Origin: Methanosarcinales archaeon
GTDB lineage: Archaea > Halobacteriota > Methanosarcinia > Methanosarcinales > Methanogasteraceae
DNA: 5,441 bases
Reading direction: 5' to 3'
Assembly: GCA_030594905.1 (NCBI GenBank)
Contig: JAUVEF010000090.1
Location: forward strand, 1 to 5,441
The position numbers and the translations under genes are program-made. Shown piece after piece: positions 5,272-5,441 of the stretch. The notes under the pieces were generated by a model. It did no database searches. It was not told the origin of the DNA and worked only from the letters and a program-made list of their open reading frames with translations. Numbering within the stretch: position 1 is the stretch's first letter; each line of letters starts with the position of its first letter.

Positions 5272-5441
5272 ATGGACATAAACAGATCGTATTTGAGAGT
5301 CGCAATCATTGCAATCGTGGTAATGATTGGAACAATATCTGCAGCTTATGCTGCAACGACACCGCCGACGATTCACTCAGTGGTGCTTGATCCGACAGAG
5401 GTTGCACCAAACGGGTCGATCAACGTGACCGTCAACGTGAC
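5272..5441 (+). CDS. N-terminus of a secreted surface protein (partial)
   Basis: Only 56 complete codons lie in the window. The start is well supported by an ATG with a GAGGG site 5 bases before it. Residues 1-28 form a signal peptide: polar and basic start (MDINRSYLR), hydrophobic core (10-22) and an Ala-rich cut region, with cleavage probable after AYA or AYAA (25-28). The mature end opens with TTPPTIHSVVLDPTEVAPNG (29-48) and then strand-like INVTVNV, the pattern of an Ig-like or cohesin-related beta-sandwich at the start of archaeal surface proteins. N51 with V and T forms an N-glycosylation sequon (NVT). Proline-containing 'DPTEVAPNGSI' marks the usual turn into the second strand. It lies 277 bases after the cohesin-protein gene on the same strand; whether they share a transcript is unclear given the intervening hairpins. 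The specific function cannot be known from this fragment. Confidence 0.85.
   Translation, partial: MDINRSYLRVAIIAIVVMIGTISAAYAATTPPTIHSVVLDPTEVAPNGSINVTVNV

Overview
The window looks like a euryarchaeal chromosome segment, probably from a Methanosarcina-like or related Methanomicrobia lineage. Methanogen, ANME and Syntrophoarchaeum-type genomes are the kind I would expect, but I cannot place it to genus. The reasons are an archaeal-type MCM replicative helicase, a BRE/TATA promoter, and a secreted protein ending in a PGF-CTERM-type sorting tail. All recognisable genes are on the + strand.

Bases 1-168 hold what may be the last 47 codons of an upstream gene of unknown function, followed by a very short gap. 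Bases 169-3885 are one uninterrupted frame of 1238 codons. It encodes an MCM helicase of ordinary length (694 residues) split by a 544-residue intein (bases 1390-3021). The intein sits inside the AAA+ core, between Walker B and the pre-sensor-1 hairpin, so no working helicase can form without protein splicing. It carries Ser1, a terminal His-Asn and Thr at +1. It also has a LAGLIDADG homing endonuclease with one intact and one degenerate active-site motif, and a Xre/Cro-like helix-turn-helix before the C-terminal splicing block. Sampled intein DNA is clearly lower in GC than the surrounding exteins, which fits later acquisition.

Bases 3886-4240 have no convincing gene. They hold a likely T-rich terminator hairpin for mcm, then several further hairpins and repeats. 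Three of the hairpins share the same TTTTGTGAAAA-type core (the first in reverse complement), and one 22-base unit occurs twice exactly.

Bases 4241-4994 are a promoter, a Shine-Dalgarno site and a complete gene for a secreted cohesin-domain protein: signal peptide, one cohesin-like beta-sandwich, Thr-rich linker and PGF-CTERM anchor. Bases 4995-5271 are a structured spacer with three hairpins and a possible remnant of a zinc-ribbon-like gene. A second secreted protein starts at 5272 and runs off the window; its signal peptide and the start of an Ig-like beta-sandwich are visible. The two exported proteins suggest a cell-surface adhesion or scaffolding locus next to an unrelated replication gene. 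No dockerin partner is visible in this window.
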